NCBI RefSeq assembly: GCF_003663945.1
Contig: NZ_RCCH01000011.1
Coordinates: 1-39,766 of the forward strand
From: Lacinutrix venerupis
Lineage (GTDB): Bacteria; Bacteroidota; Bacteroidia; Flavobacteriales; Flavobacteriaceae
Length of the DNA stretch: 39,766 nt
Direction of reading: 5' to 3'
Shown: in pieces, positions 18,526 to 25,630 of the stretch
Position numbering within the stretch: position 1 is the first letter of the stretch
Layout: each line of letters starts with the position of its first letter
The notes under the pieces: generated by a model
Database searches by the model: none
What the model was told of the DNA's origin: nothing
What the model saw: only the letters and a program-made list of their open reading frames with translations
Position numbers and translations under genes: made by a program

Positions 18526-18580
18526 AGTTCAACAACTCGTCAACGAACTTTTTTTTAAGTTGTTGAACTGTTGTTGAACT
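18526..18580. repeat. Three copies of GTTGTTGAACT (iteron or operator candidates)
   Basis: Two head-to-tail perfect copies lie at 18559-18569 and 18570-18580, and one perfect inverted copy (AGTTCAACAAC) at 18526-18536. The first inverted pair extends to 12 bp (18526-18537 with 18558-18569) around a 20-nt centre containing eight T. They lie about 50-100 bp beyond the 3' end of the SF3 helicase gene. Repeats beside a replication helicase suggest an origin; operator sites for the defence operon are the alternative. Confidence 0.7.
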
Positions 18581-18628
18581 TCTGTTGCTCTTCATTTTAT
18601 TAGCTATAAAAGGATGAACGCAAATAAT

Positions 18629-19834
18629 CTACGGGTCAACAGCTTTCTCCATATTTTCTTTTGTAAACTCGTAACACCTTCCTTTTACCACTGTCTCCTC
18701 TATAATTGTTTTTAATTTACTCGCAAATGGTACTGAAGACATATTATAACGCTTATATGAAGAGTTTTTTTGCTTTAAACCAAATCTAGTTTTTAAAACT
18801 TCTGACACTTTTGAGGAAGATACTCTAACGTTGTTATTTTTAAGTAAATCTACCAAATCGGAAGCACTATATGCAATTGCTTCTTTTTCGAATCTATAAA
18901 AATCATTATTAACGATCTCTATAATTTCTTTTTCTAAATTTGTTTTATTTCCTTTAACTAGCTTAGTAAGTGCAGGTGTATAAATCTCTTCCTTAGAAAA
19001 CCACATTCTACTTTTTTTAGATGTTACTATCTGTCTGCTGTTTAAATGATTTAAAAAATAAGGAATTTCTTTTTCTAGATCTTCTAATAACTCTGTATTC
19101 TCTTCGCCATGAGTTATTGAAGGTACTTTTCTAACCCAATACCTTATCTCTTTTTGGTCTACTAAAATAAAATTGTCTTCATTATTAGAACATAAAATAA
19201 ACTTACCAAAAAATGGTGTTTCAATTTTATCTTTTCCTTTATTTTCCATTTTGTAAGTTCTAGACGTTGATAGGTTTTTAATCCTTTCGCTATCTTCTCT
19301 CCTATCCAACAAAACTTCATCAATAGCAATAATTAATTTTGTTGCCCAATCTGCGTTAAATTGACTTCTAAAGTCTTCATTTTTATTAATTGTCATGTTC
19401 TTTTGAAACACTTGTTTTAACCAATTTAAAAATGTTGTTTTACCTGTATTTCTTTCATCACTAACCAAACACAAAATTGGTAAAATTTGTGTGGGTTGTT
19501 GCCATAAAATTGTTAGAAAATCTAAACCTAGCGTATATTGTTCACCAAATATATGCCTAAGAAAAACTTCTGTTTTACTAAACATCCCTTTTTTTAACTC
19601 ATGACCAATTTCATGATATCCATTGTAAAAGCCTTTAATTTCCTTTTGAAAATTTGTATTACTGGGCATTGTAACAAAGCCGTTGTATTTAGGAATATCC
19701 GAAATATAGTCTTTACCATGGTCTGTGATAATTTCTCCTTTAGTCCATTTAACTAATGTATTTATAGTATCTCCACTTAAAAGAGGTCTATCTACAACTC
19801 TATAATAATCTGTTCCTATTCTAATATATTCCAT
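18629..19834 (-). CDS. SF3 helicase / primase-helicase family protein (DUF5906-type), 401 aa
   Basis: This is a replication-type helicase of mobile elements. The superfamily 3 core shows Walker A SDERNTGKTTF at 125-135, Walker B LIIAIDEVLL (D172, E173) and motif C FILCSNNEDNF with S216-N217-N218. The C-terminal 100 residues look like a winged-helix DNA-binding part (SASDLVDLLKNNNVRVSSSK). No catalytic primase domain is visible N-terminally in this 401-aa form, so it may be helicase only. It is the last gene of the element module and starts 2 bp after the 116-aa gene. SF3 helicases drive replication of phages, satellites and plasmids, so the element probably replicates after excision; the 11-mer repeats just downstream are the obvious candidate origin. 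Confidence 0.9.
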   Translation of the reverse strand: MEYIRIGTDYYRVVDRPLLSGDTINTLVKWTKGEIITDHGKDYISDIPKYNGFVTMPSNTNFQKEIKGFYNGYHEIGHELKKGMFSKTEVFLRHIFGEQYTLGLDFLTILWQQPTQILPILCLVSDERNTGKTTFLNWLKQVFQKNMTINKNEDFRSQFNADWATKLIIAIDEVLLDRREDSERIKNLSTSRTYKMENKGKDKIETPFFGKFILCSNNEDNFILVDQKEIRYWVRKVPSITHGEENTELLEDLEKEIPYFLNHLNSRQIVTSKKSRMWFSKEEIYTPALTKLVKGNKTNLEKEIIEIVNNDFYRFEKEAIAYSASDLVDLLKNNNVRVSSSKVSEVLKTRFGLKQKNSSYKRYNMSSVPFASKLKTIIEETVVKGRCYEFTKENMEKAVDP

Positions 19835-19836
19835 AA

Positions 19837-20187
19837 TTAGTTGGTTTTTAGTTTTTGTACTTTAAATTTTGCTCGGTTTGGATTTTTCGTTATTTCGAAA
19901 TCAAATACGATATTGTAACCTGTAATTGATGAATCCTCTTTATATAACCGATCCATTTCATTTTGAATACTTATGTAATCAAATCTAATTTCATTTTTTA
20001 CAAACCATTTTATTTTCTTTAGTTGATTTAAACAATAAATAATAAATTCCTTTACATCATTTGATAAATAGTACTCCTTAAGATTAGTATTCATTATCTC
20101 TTCAAGTCTGTCTATAGAATCGTTTAAATGAAAGTTTTCAAAAAACTGGCTATTTAACTTAGGTGCTATATTTCTATCTTTTTCCAT
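19837..20187 (-). CDS. Hypothetical element protein, 116 aa
   Basis: I do not recognise this protein. It is soluble and charged with several predicted helices (SIDRLEEIMNTNLKEYY, VKEFIIYCLNQLKKIKW) and a basic C-terminus (PNRAKFKVQKLKTN). There is no signal peptide, membrane segment or cysteine cluster. It lies between the excisionase-like gene (2 bp gap) and the SF3 helicase gene (2 bp gap), so it is co-transcribed with replication functions and may be a replication accessory factor. The ATG at 20187 is well placed. Confidence 0.75.
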   Translation of the reverse strand: MEKDRNIAPKLNSQFFENFHLNDSIDRLEEIMNTNLKEYYLSNDVKEFIIYCLNQLKKIKWFVKNEIRFDYISIQNEMDRLYKEDSSITGYNIVFDFEITKNPNRAKFKVQKLKTN

Positions 20188-20189
20188 AA

Positions 20190-20519
20190 CTAAAATTTAT
20201 TATTCTTAAATATGTAATTATTAGCCACTTGCTCCAAGTCACTTTCTGAAGTCGATCTACCGGAATCAATCCATTTAAGAATTTCGGATTTATAGAAATA
20301 AAGTTTTTTCCCTTTTTTATAAAACGGAATTTTATTTTTATGAACTAGACCATAAAGTGTTGGCTTAGTTAATTTAATTAATTGCGATGTTTGAGTTACA
20401 TCTAACAATTCTTCAGAGTCATTTTGGTGATTCTGGGAGGAATTAGCAATTTTATTTACTAATTTATCTACTAGTTGATCTAGAAGAGTTTCGTTTAAAA
20501 TAAGGATTTTGTTTTCCAT
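20190..20519 (-). CDS. Excisionase-like MerR/HTH_17 DNA-binding protein, 109 aa
   Basis: Residues about 39-90 form a helix-turn-helix of the HTH_17/excisionase type (LLDVTQTSQLIKLTKPTLYG, followed by the wing HKNKIPFYKKGKKLYF and LKWIDSG). Proteins like this act as directionality factors (Xis) or as small activators in Bacteroidota integrative elements. The frame is open back to 20645, but the extra 42 residues are Cys/Tyr-rich and unlike a coding N-terminus. I chose ATG at 20519, which starts MENKILILNE and has AAAGAAA a few bases upstream. The gene ends 2 bp before the 116-aa gene. It probably controls excision together with the integrase upstream. Confidence 0.85.
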   Translation of the reverse strand: MENKILILNETLLDQLVDKLVNKIANSSQNHQNDSEELLDVTQTSQLIKLTKPTLYGLVHKNKIPFYKKGKKLYFYKSEILKWIDSGRSTSESDLEQVANNYIFKNNKF

Positions 20520-20692
20520 TGTGTTTCTTTTTAATTTCACACAATAGTATACAGTTTTTTGTATTTGTTTGTAACGCCTTGACTTCTTATAGAATTCTAC
20601 ACAAAACACATAAACAACTATAAAACAACAACATAAACTCATCAAAACTTAAAAAAGTCCGTTCTATTTATCGTAAACTAGAATTTAATACT

Positions 20693-21595
20693 TTAAATTT
20701 TACCTGTTTTCTTATATATTTTCAATGCATTATTTAAAGGAAGAATATTAAATTTTTCAACTTTACTTAATAAAATTTCCATCCTATTTTCTCTAGAATT
20801 CCCTTTGAGATTATTATATAGATCACTGAATCGCTTATAGGATGTTTGACTAGAATCTGCCTTACCAAAAAGATCTATTTCTTTTTCTAATTTTCCCAAA
20901 ATTGAAATCATTTTATTGAAATCATTCTTAGAAAATGGCATATTCCTTTCTTTATGGTTATAGGCCTTATCTAAAATTTTAAAAAACACACCTCGCAAAA
21001 CCAGAACTTCAATATCAGTAAACTCCCTTTCTTTTAAATTTAAAATAGGCTGGTTTTTGCTTCTATAATATGAGCCACTCTTCCACGTTCTTTTATTAAC
21101 TATTTTGTATAAATCGCTGAATTCTTTAGTATCTTTCATACTATAGCCATCTTCGTCTTTATATTTAAAATAGTCATATTTTTTTGATTTTCTCACCAAA
21201 TCTAAATAATCGCACTCGTTTTTCATTTTAATGCTTGCCCGGTGCATTAAATCATATTTAATTAATCTATGTATAACATCTGCTTGTTTGGAATTATCAA
21301 AATTCTTTAACATGGGTTGTATATCATAAATTAAAACGTATTTACATATTTCATAATAATCTTTACCATCATATTTTGAAGAGCTTTCACTATAAACGTT
21401 TATCAAGTTAAGGTTGAATTCATCTAAATTCTCCTTGATTGACTCTGCATCATTTTTGATAGTTTTATCTAATAACGGAATCAGTCTGCTGTATGATGTT
21501 TCGATAGGTTGAGAATTACATATCTCAATAAAAATCATCTTTAAATCGTCAAATACCTGTTTTTCTATCTCTATAATCAGTTTACTATAATCCAT
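20693..21595 (-). CDS. Hypothetical element protein next to the integrase, 300 aa
   Basis: I do not recognise a family. The protein is mostly helical and charged, with no signal peptide or membrane helix. Features that stand out are a DGKDYYEICKYVLIYDIQP segment, several Tyr/Lys-rich stretches (KKYDYFKYKDEDGYSM) and a helical C-terminal third. The gene overlaps the integrase 3' end by 11 bp, so it is translationally coupled to it. It may assist integration or excision or control copy number; this is inference only. A 173-bp non-coding stretch separates it from the excisionase-like start, so that gene may have its own promoter. Confidence 0.8.
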   Translation of the reverse strand: MDYSKLIIEIEKQVFDDLKMIFIEICNSQPIETSYSRLIPLLDKTIKNDAESIKENLDEFNLNLINVYSESSSKYDGKDYYEICKYVLIYDIQPMLKNFDNSKQADVIHRLIKYDLMHRASIKMKNECDYLDLVRKSKKYDYFKYKDEDGYSMKDTKEFSDLYKIVNKRTWKSGSYYRSKNQPILNLKEREFTDIEVLVLRGVFFKILDKAYNHKERNMPFSKNDFNKMISILGKLEKEIDLFGKADSSQTSYKRFSDLYNNLKGNSRENRMEILLSKVEKFNILPLNNALKIYKKTGKI

Positions 21596-22730
21596 CTAAA
21601 TTTAAATTTATTCTATTAATAGCTTCTATTTTATTTCTATCTATAACTTTTGTATAAATTTGAGTTGTAGACACATTTTTATGACCGAGTAACTTTGAAA
21701 CCGTATAAATATCAGTTCCATTTGCTAACTGTAATGTTGCAAAACTATGCCTAAAATTATGGAATGATATCTTTTTATTAATTCCTGAATCTTCTATCCA
21801 TTTTTTTATTGGTCGAACAATTTGAGAATATTTAATTTCTGGAAAAATTAAACTATTAGAAGTATTTTGTAAATTGATTATTTTAATTGCTGAATGAGAC
21901 AATGGTAAATTACTTGTGTTTTGTGTTTTCTTTTCCGTTAATTTTATATAACTTCCTTGATGAGTATCATTATATATATCACTCCATTTTAATCCAACTA
22001 TATCTACAAATCTCAAGCCGCTTAAAGCCGACAACATAGCCATATGCTTTATTCTCTTATTTTTTATAGGTGTCTCCCAAAGTGTTTTAAGTTCGTTTTC
22101 ATCTAAATAGTCACGATGAGTTTCCTTTTCTTTTATATAAACTGCATCAGATGACAAATCTTTATCTGTTAATTTTCTTTTATAAGCTTCTTTTAGAACA
22201 TAAAGGAATTTTTTGTAGTACGTAGAAGCAGTATTTACGCTTAATTTCTTTCTATTGTTTTCATTAACTTTCAAATTACCTGTAGTCAACAAAAATTTTC
22301 TAAATTCATTGACATGAGTAATATTCAGTTCTCTTGTTTTTAATTTATCACCAAATTTGAAAACGAAATAATTTAAAGCAGCTTTGAAAACTAAATGGTT
22401 TTTATGACTCGTTCGATTAAATATCTCCTCCGCTATAACTTCAAAGAAACTTTTAAAATTAACGTTAAGAGCGATATTATCTTTAAAACCATATTCTTTA
22501 TTAGTTAATTGTATAAGTCTTTTAGATTTAATTAGCTCTGCAACACTGATTGTTTTTTTGTTATGTGCCCTCTGAACTTCTCCAATTGGCTCACTAAATA
22601 TTTTCATATTCAAAAATTCCCTTCTTGTTGGCTTACCTGTTTTAGAGCTAATAATTGGAGGATAAAAATCCAAATATAAACTCAACATATTATTAGCAAT
22701 TTTTTTTCGTCTCAGTGCTACTTTGGTCAT
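21585..22730 (-). CDS. Tyrosine recombinase / integrase, 381 aa
   Basis: This is the site-specific recombinase of the element. The Bacteroidota-type arm-binding N-terminus (about 1-60) and SAM-like core-binding domain (about 90-190) are followed by the catalytic domain. The full active set is visible: R240 (SGLRFVDI), K267/K268 in the beta-hairpin, H324 and R327 (HNFRHSFATLQLANG), H350 (LLGHKNVS) and the nucleophile Y359 (TTQIYTKV). Length is typical of conjugative and integrative elements of this phylum. It starts 6 bp after the zinc-finger/HTH gene and overlaps the next gene by 11 bp. Its location about 0.8-0.9 kb from the mnmE stop fits integration at or near the 3' end of mnmE. No truncation is seen, so the element may still be mobile. 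Confidence 0.96.
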   Translation of the reverse strand: MTKVALRRKKIANNMLSLYLDFYPPIISSKTGKPTRREFLNMKIFSEPIGEVQRAHNKKTISVAELIKSKRLIQLTNKEYGFKDNIALNVNFKSFFEVIAEEIFNRTSHKNHLVFKAALNYFVFKFGDKLKTRELNITHVNEFRKFLLTTGNLKVNENNRKKLSVNTASTYYKKFLYVLKEAYKRKLTDKDLSSDAVYIKEKETHRDYLDENELKTLWETPIKNKRIKHMAMLSALSGLRFVDIVGLKWSDIYNDTHQGSYIKLTEKKTQNTSNLPLSHSAIKIINLQNTSNSLIFPEIKYSQIVRPIKKWIEDSGINKKISFHNFRHSFATLQLANGTDIYTVSKLLGHKNVSTTQIYTKVIDRNKIEAINRINLNLDGL

Positions 22731-22736
22731 ATTTAA

Positions 22737-23291
22737 TTATTTTAATGCGTTATGAGCTTCTTCTTTTAACACGTAAACCATTCTTCCTTTGGTTATTTTA
22801 GTTACTTCTTTTGATTTCAGAATTTCATAAATTGAAGATTTTGAAAATCTATCTTTATACCATTTCTGTAATTCACTTATCGTAATGTATTCGCTAGATA
22901 AGAACATGTTAGGTATATTATTTTCCAAAATTGGTAATTCAAGAAACTTATTTATTTCAGATCTTGAAATTCTAGTTAATCGTTTACTAAAATTAAAAGC
23001 ATTTAGTCTTTTCTCTTTTATTAGCCTATAGATGGTTTTCTTTGAACACCCAATTAAAATAGAAGCTTCCGATACACTTAAAATATCTTTTTTTTGAATA
23101 TCCATTTTAAACATGTGAGAGTTATTGGATATTTGCTCTTGTTTTACTAAACCAATCTTTTCTTCTCGTTTTTTTCTTTTATATGCTTTATTACTGCATC
23201 TATGATCACAATATTTAGTTTTAGTTGTTTTAGCTGTAAACACAGAATTACAAAATTGACATACTTTTTCAATTCGAATATTAGAACTCAT
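22737..23291 (-). CDS. Zinc-finger plus double helix-turn-helix regulator, 184 aa
   Basis: The N-terminus has a likely zinc site (CQFC at 12-15, then CDHRC at 28-32). Two HTH modules follow. The first (about 70-118) has ILSVSEASILIGCSKKTIYR and is the HTH_17 excisionase type. The second (about 132-180) has YITISELQKWYKDRFSKSSI and ends with a wing. Proteins of this kind precede integrase genes in Bacteroidota elements and may act as excision factor or autoregulator. It is the first gene of the element operon. A promoter and AGGTACAAA repeats lie 80-140 bp upstream, well placed to be its binding sites. The ATG at 23291 is chosen because the zinc motif starts directly after it. Confidence 0.88.
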   Translation of the reverse strand: MSSNIRIEKVCQFCNSVFTAKTTKTKYCDHRCSNKAYKRKKREEKIGLVKQEQISNNSHMFKMDIQKKDILSVSEASILIGCSKKTIYRLIKEKRLNAFNFSKRLTRISRSEINKFLELPILENNIPNMFLSSEYITISELQKWYKDRFSKSSIYEILKSKEVTKITKGRMVYVLKEEAHNALK

Positions 23292-23381
23292 ATTTAATCT
23301 AAATTAGCTATACATAAATCACTTTAAGATGACTTATGAGTATTTAAGGGACATAATTTCACCAAATAACACAAGTCGTAT

Positions 23382-23416
23382 CAAATATAAAATAAAAGGT
23401 ACAAATGAGGTACAAA
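23382..23416 (-). promoter_or_regulatory. Candidate Bacteroidota promoter of the element operon
   Basis: Reading the minus strand, the -7 box TATATTTG (23389-23382) matches TAnnTTTG exactly. A TTTG at 23416-23413 lies 23 nt upstream, at the long end of the usual range. Transcription would start near 23375 and leave a leader of about 80 nt before the HTH gene. The AGGTACAAA repeats overlap the -33 side. Confidence 0.55.
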
Positions 23417-23435
23417 AAAACAATAAATTGTACCT
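23397..23435. repeat. AGGTACAAA repeat pair plus inverted copy
   Basis: AGGTACAAA occurs at 23397-23405 and 23408-23416, and TTGTACCT, the inverted 8-bp core, at 23428-23435. The set is between mnmE and the element operon and overlaps its predicted promoter. It is a likely operator for the zinc-finger/HTH protein, or a set of integrase arm sites. Confidence 0.6.
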
Positions 23436-23460
23436 AACATCACAAAATAAAAATTACTAG

Positions 23461-23493
23461 AAAAAAATAAACCCTCTAAAATAGAGGGTTTAT
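23461..23493 (-). terminator. Rho-independent terminator of mnmE
   Basis: A perfect 12-bp stem, ATAAACCCTCTA (23467-23478) with TAGAGGGTTTAT (23482-23493), has a 3-nt loop. On the minus strand it is followed by a T-run (23467-23461). It starts about 30 bp after the mnmE stop and marks the approximate chromosome/island junction. Confidence 0.9.
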
Positions 23494-23522
23494 AATGTTT
23501 TTGTTTGCTTTGTTTTACTATA

Positions 23523-24917
23523 CTATTTTCCAATACAAAAATTAGCGAAAATATTACCTAATAAATCGTCATTTGTTATAGCTCCAGTTATCTCACCAAA
23601 ATGGTATAAAGCTTGTCTAACGTCTATTGCCATTAAATCTCCAGACAATCCAAACTCTAATCCTTCTTTAACTTTATTAATTTCTTCGAATGCTTTTAAT
23701 AACGAATCGTAGTGACGTGTGTTTGTTATAATAGTTTCGTTATTTCTTAATGCTCCTGTATTTACAAAGCTTATTAATTTTTGCTTTAACTCCTCTACTC
23801 CAATTCCTGATTTAGCAGATAATAAATGAATATTATCAATTTTAGACTTTAAACTTTCAATTTCAGAAGTTTTTAAAATATCAATTTTATTTGCTATAAT
23901 TATTAATGGTTTAAGCGGAAAACGATTTTTTATTTTTTCAATTTCTACAATTAATCGTTGACTTTCGGTTTGAAATTCTTCAGCAGAAAAAAGCAAAATA
24001 ACTACTTGAGCCTGCTCCATTTTTTCAAAGGTTTTTTTAATTCCTATGCTTTCTACTACATCTTTTGTCTCTCTAATTCCTGCAGTGTCTATAAACCTAA
24101 AACCTATTCCGTCTATTACTAACTCATCTTCAATGGTATCGCGAGTTGTACCTGCAATATCGCTTACAATGGCGCGTTCTTCGTTTAAAAGTGCATTTAA
24201 AAGTGTAGATTTCCCAACATTTGGCTCGCCAACAATAGCTACTGGTATTCCGTTTTTTATTACATTTCCTACTGCAAAAGAATCTATTAAGCGTTTTAAT
24301 ACAAAGGTTATTCTATTTATTAGCTCTTTAAATTGTGTTCTATCTGCAAATTCAACATCTTCTTCTGCAAAGTCTAATTCTAGCTCTAATAAGCTGGCAA
24401 AATTTAAAAGTTCTTCGCGAAGCTTAGCAATTTCAGAAGAGAAACCACCACGCATTTGCTGCATCGCTATTTGGTGCGATGCTTCATTATCACTCGCAAT
24501 TAAATCTGCAACAGCTTCTGCCTGGCTTAAATCTAGTTTTCCGTTTAAAAATGCTCTAAGTGTAAACTCTCCTGCATCTGCCATACGGCAACCATTTCTT
24601 AAAAATAATTGAATTATTTCTTGTTGAATATAAACCGAACCATGACAAGAAATCTCTACTACATTTTCTCCAGTATAAGAGTTTGGGTTTTTAAAAATAG
24701 AAACTAAAACTTCATCTATAACTCTTTCTCCATCAACTACATGACCTAAATGTATTGTATGCGTTTTTTGCTTTAAAAGTGATTTGTTATTTTTTACAGA
24801 CTTAAAATGGGCGTTAGCAATAGTAATTGCTTCTTCTCCAGATAGACGAATTATCGCCACTGCTCCAGCGCCAGATGCGGTTGCTAATGCTACTATAGTG
24901 TCGTTATTAAAACTCAT
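23523..24917 (-). CDS. mnmE: tRNA modification GTPase MnmE, 464 aa
   Basis: MnmE with MnmG adds the (carboxymethyl)aminomethyl group to wobble U34 of certain tRNAs. The N-terminal folate-binding domain begins NDTIVALATASGAGAVAIIR. The inserted G domain has G1 GEPNVGKST (about 229-237), IAGTTRDT, DTAG and NKID. The C-terminus ends FCIGK, the conserved tail whose cysteine is needed for activity. Length is normal and the protein is intact. Its 3' end is a known target of integrative islands (trmE/thdF), and the tail coding sequence here is complete, so the adjacent element has not damaged the gene. The rhomboid gene stops 3 bp upstream of its start, so they are probably co-transcribed. Confidence 0.98.
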   Translation of the reverse strand: MSFNNDTIVALATASGAGAVAIIRLSGEEAITIANAHFKSVKNNKSLLKQKTHTIHLGHVVDGERVIDEVLVSIFKNPNSYTGENVVEISCHGSVYIQQEIIQLFLRNGCRMADAGEFTLRAFLNGKLDLSQAEAVADLIASDNEASHQIAMQQMRGGFSSEIAKLREELLNFASLLELELDFAEEDVEFADRTQFKELINRITFVLKRLIDSFAVGNVIKNGIPVAIVGEPNVGKSTLLNALLNEERAIVSDIAGTTRDTIEDELVIDGIGFRFIDTAGIRETKDVVESIGIKKTFEKMEQAQVVILLFSAEEFQTESQRLIVEIEKIKNRFPLKPLIIIANKIDILKTSEIESLKSKIDNIHLLSAKSGIGVEELKQKLISFVNTGALRNNETIITNTRHYDSLLKAFEEINKVKEGLEFGLSGDLMAIDVRQALYHFGEITGAITNDDLLGNIFANFCIGK

Positions 24918-24920
24918 AAA

Positions 24921-25568
24921 TTATATTTTTCCTAAACGCTTCAATACAAATAATAATACAATAGGTATTGCTAAAACAAGAATCATTGTAACGTTTGTTT
25001 TAAATAAATATGTTGCAAATAAAAGCGTAAAAACATAGCCTCCAATAGCGCCACCAAAATGCGCATCGTGACCAATATTATCTGCTTTTGCTTTCATTCC
25101 ATAAATTGAATACAGTAAATAACCTACTCCAAAAATATAAGATGGAATAGGTATAGGAATAAAAAACAAATATAAACTCATTCCTGGTTGTAATAATATT
25201 GCAGAATAAATAATACCCATAACCGCTCCACTTGCTCCAACAGCAGTGTAGTGATATTCGTTTTTATGAAAATAATACGATAAAATATTACCTATCAACA
25301 AACTTCCTAAGTATATAATAATAAATTTAGCATTACCTAATTCTGCAACCACAACAGGAGCAAAAAAATATAAAGAAAACATATTAAAAAATAAATGTTG
25401 CGGATTAACATGAAGAAATCCAGAAGTTATCATTCTAATCTTTTCGCCTCTTGTAATTGCTCCAATACTAAACTTATATCTTTCGAAAAATGCATAGTCG
25501 TTAAAGCCCTTAAAGGAAGCTAAAGCATTGGCTCCAATAATGATAATTGTAATAATATTTATATCCAT
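24921..25568 (-). CDS. Rhomboid family intramembrane serine protease, 215 aa
   Basis: This is a polytopic membrane protease. About six hydrophobic helices are visible. The catalytic serine lies in GASGAVMGIIYS, and the partner histidine in the late helix HDAHFGGAIGGYVF. The loop with HVNPQHLFFNMFSLYFFAP is the rhomboid HxxxN motif region. Function and substrates are unknown, as for most bacterial rhomboids. An in-frame TTG exists at 25574, but I prefer ATG at 25568 (MDINIITI). It precedes mnmE by 3 bp on the same strand and is divergent from the acyltransferase gene, with a TAnnTTTG box at 25613-25620 as a possible promoter. Confidence 0.93.
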   Translation of the reverse strand: MDINIITIIIIGANALASFKGFNDYAFFERYKFSIGAITRGEKIRMITSGFLHVNPQHLFFNMFSLYFFAPVVVAELGNAKFIIIYLGSLLIGNILSYYFHKNEYHYTAVGASGAVMGIIYSAILLQPGMSLYLFFIPIPIPSYIFGVGYLLYSIYGMKAKADNIGHDAHFGGAIGGYVFTLLFATYLFKTNVTMILVLAIPIVLLFVLKRLGKI

Positions 25569-25598
25569 AAACAATAAACGTATTTTTTAAATATAGCA

Positions 25599-25606
25599 TA
25601 TATTTG
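25599..25606 (+). promoter_or_regulatory. TATATTTG -7 box of the acyltransferase gene
   Basis: An exact TAnnTTTG match lies 24 bp upstream of the ATG at 25631. I see no good TTG at the expected -33 distance, so the assignment rests on the -7 box and position. Confidence 0.45.
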
Positions 25607-25612
25607 CATTTA

Positions 25613-25620
25613 CAAATCTA
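25613..25620 (-). promoter_or_regulatory. TAGATTTG -7 box of the rhomboid-mnmE operon
   Basis: Minus-strand TAGATTTG matches TAnnTTTG, 44 bp upstream of the rhomboid ATG and almost back-to-back with the divergent acyltransferase box. No -33 element is evident at standard distance. Confidence 0.4.
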
Positions 25621-25630
25621 AAACTAATTC

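Larger units (their letters stand above)
18266..18628. other. Gene-free spacer between the defence operon and the SF3 helicase gene
   Basis: No open frame of note is present in this 363-bp AT-rich spacer. It must contain the operon promoter (minus strand) and the 3' untranslated end of the SF3 helicase gene. Visible structure: a (ATT)3(GTT)5 microsatellite at 18404-18427, a hairpin TTATGG-AAAA-CCATAA at 18385-18400, and three copies of an 11-mer at 18526-18580 (listed separately). I found no strict Bacteroidota promoter match on the minus strand. Confidence 0.7.
786..23460. mobile_element. Putative integrative genomic island next to the 3' end of mnmE
   Basis: The core is the minus-strand module 18629-23291: zinc-finger/HTH protein, tyrosine recombinase, 300-aa unknown, excisionase-like HTH protein, 116-aa unknown and SF3 helicase. 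Its right edge is within about 60 bp of the mnmE stop codon; trmE/thdF 3' ends are a known target for islands such as SGI1. The eleven-gene restriction operon follows on the same strand and reads as cargo. The right edge is inferred from gene content. I found no direct repeat of the mnmE end in the rest of the window, so the left edge is unknown: it may be at the repressor gene or beyond the window. Base composition does not separate island from chromosome by eye. Confidence 0.5.

Noticed and set aside
18404-18580. Repeated GTTGTTG/CAACAAC words as a possible CRISPR array
   Set aside because: Units are 3-11 bp, not 25-40 bp, there are no regular spacers, and no cas genes are nearby.
20520-20645. 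N-terminal extension of the excisionase-like protein
   Set aside because: The extra 42 residues are Cys/Tyr-rich and unlike the family; the internal ATG at 20519 gives a normal-size protein.
23455-23525. Exact attachment-site repeat from the mnmE end elsewhere in the window
   Set aside because: I looked for the mnmE tail and terminator sequence near 780 and 18266-18628 and found no convincing copy.
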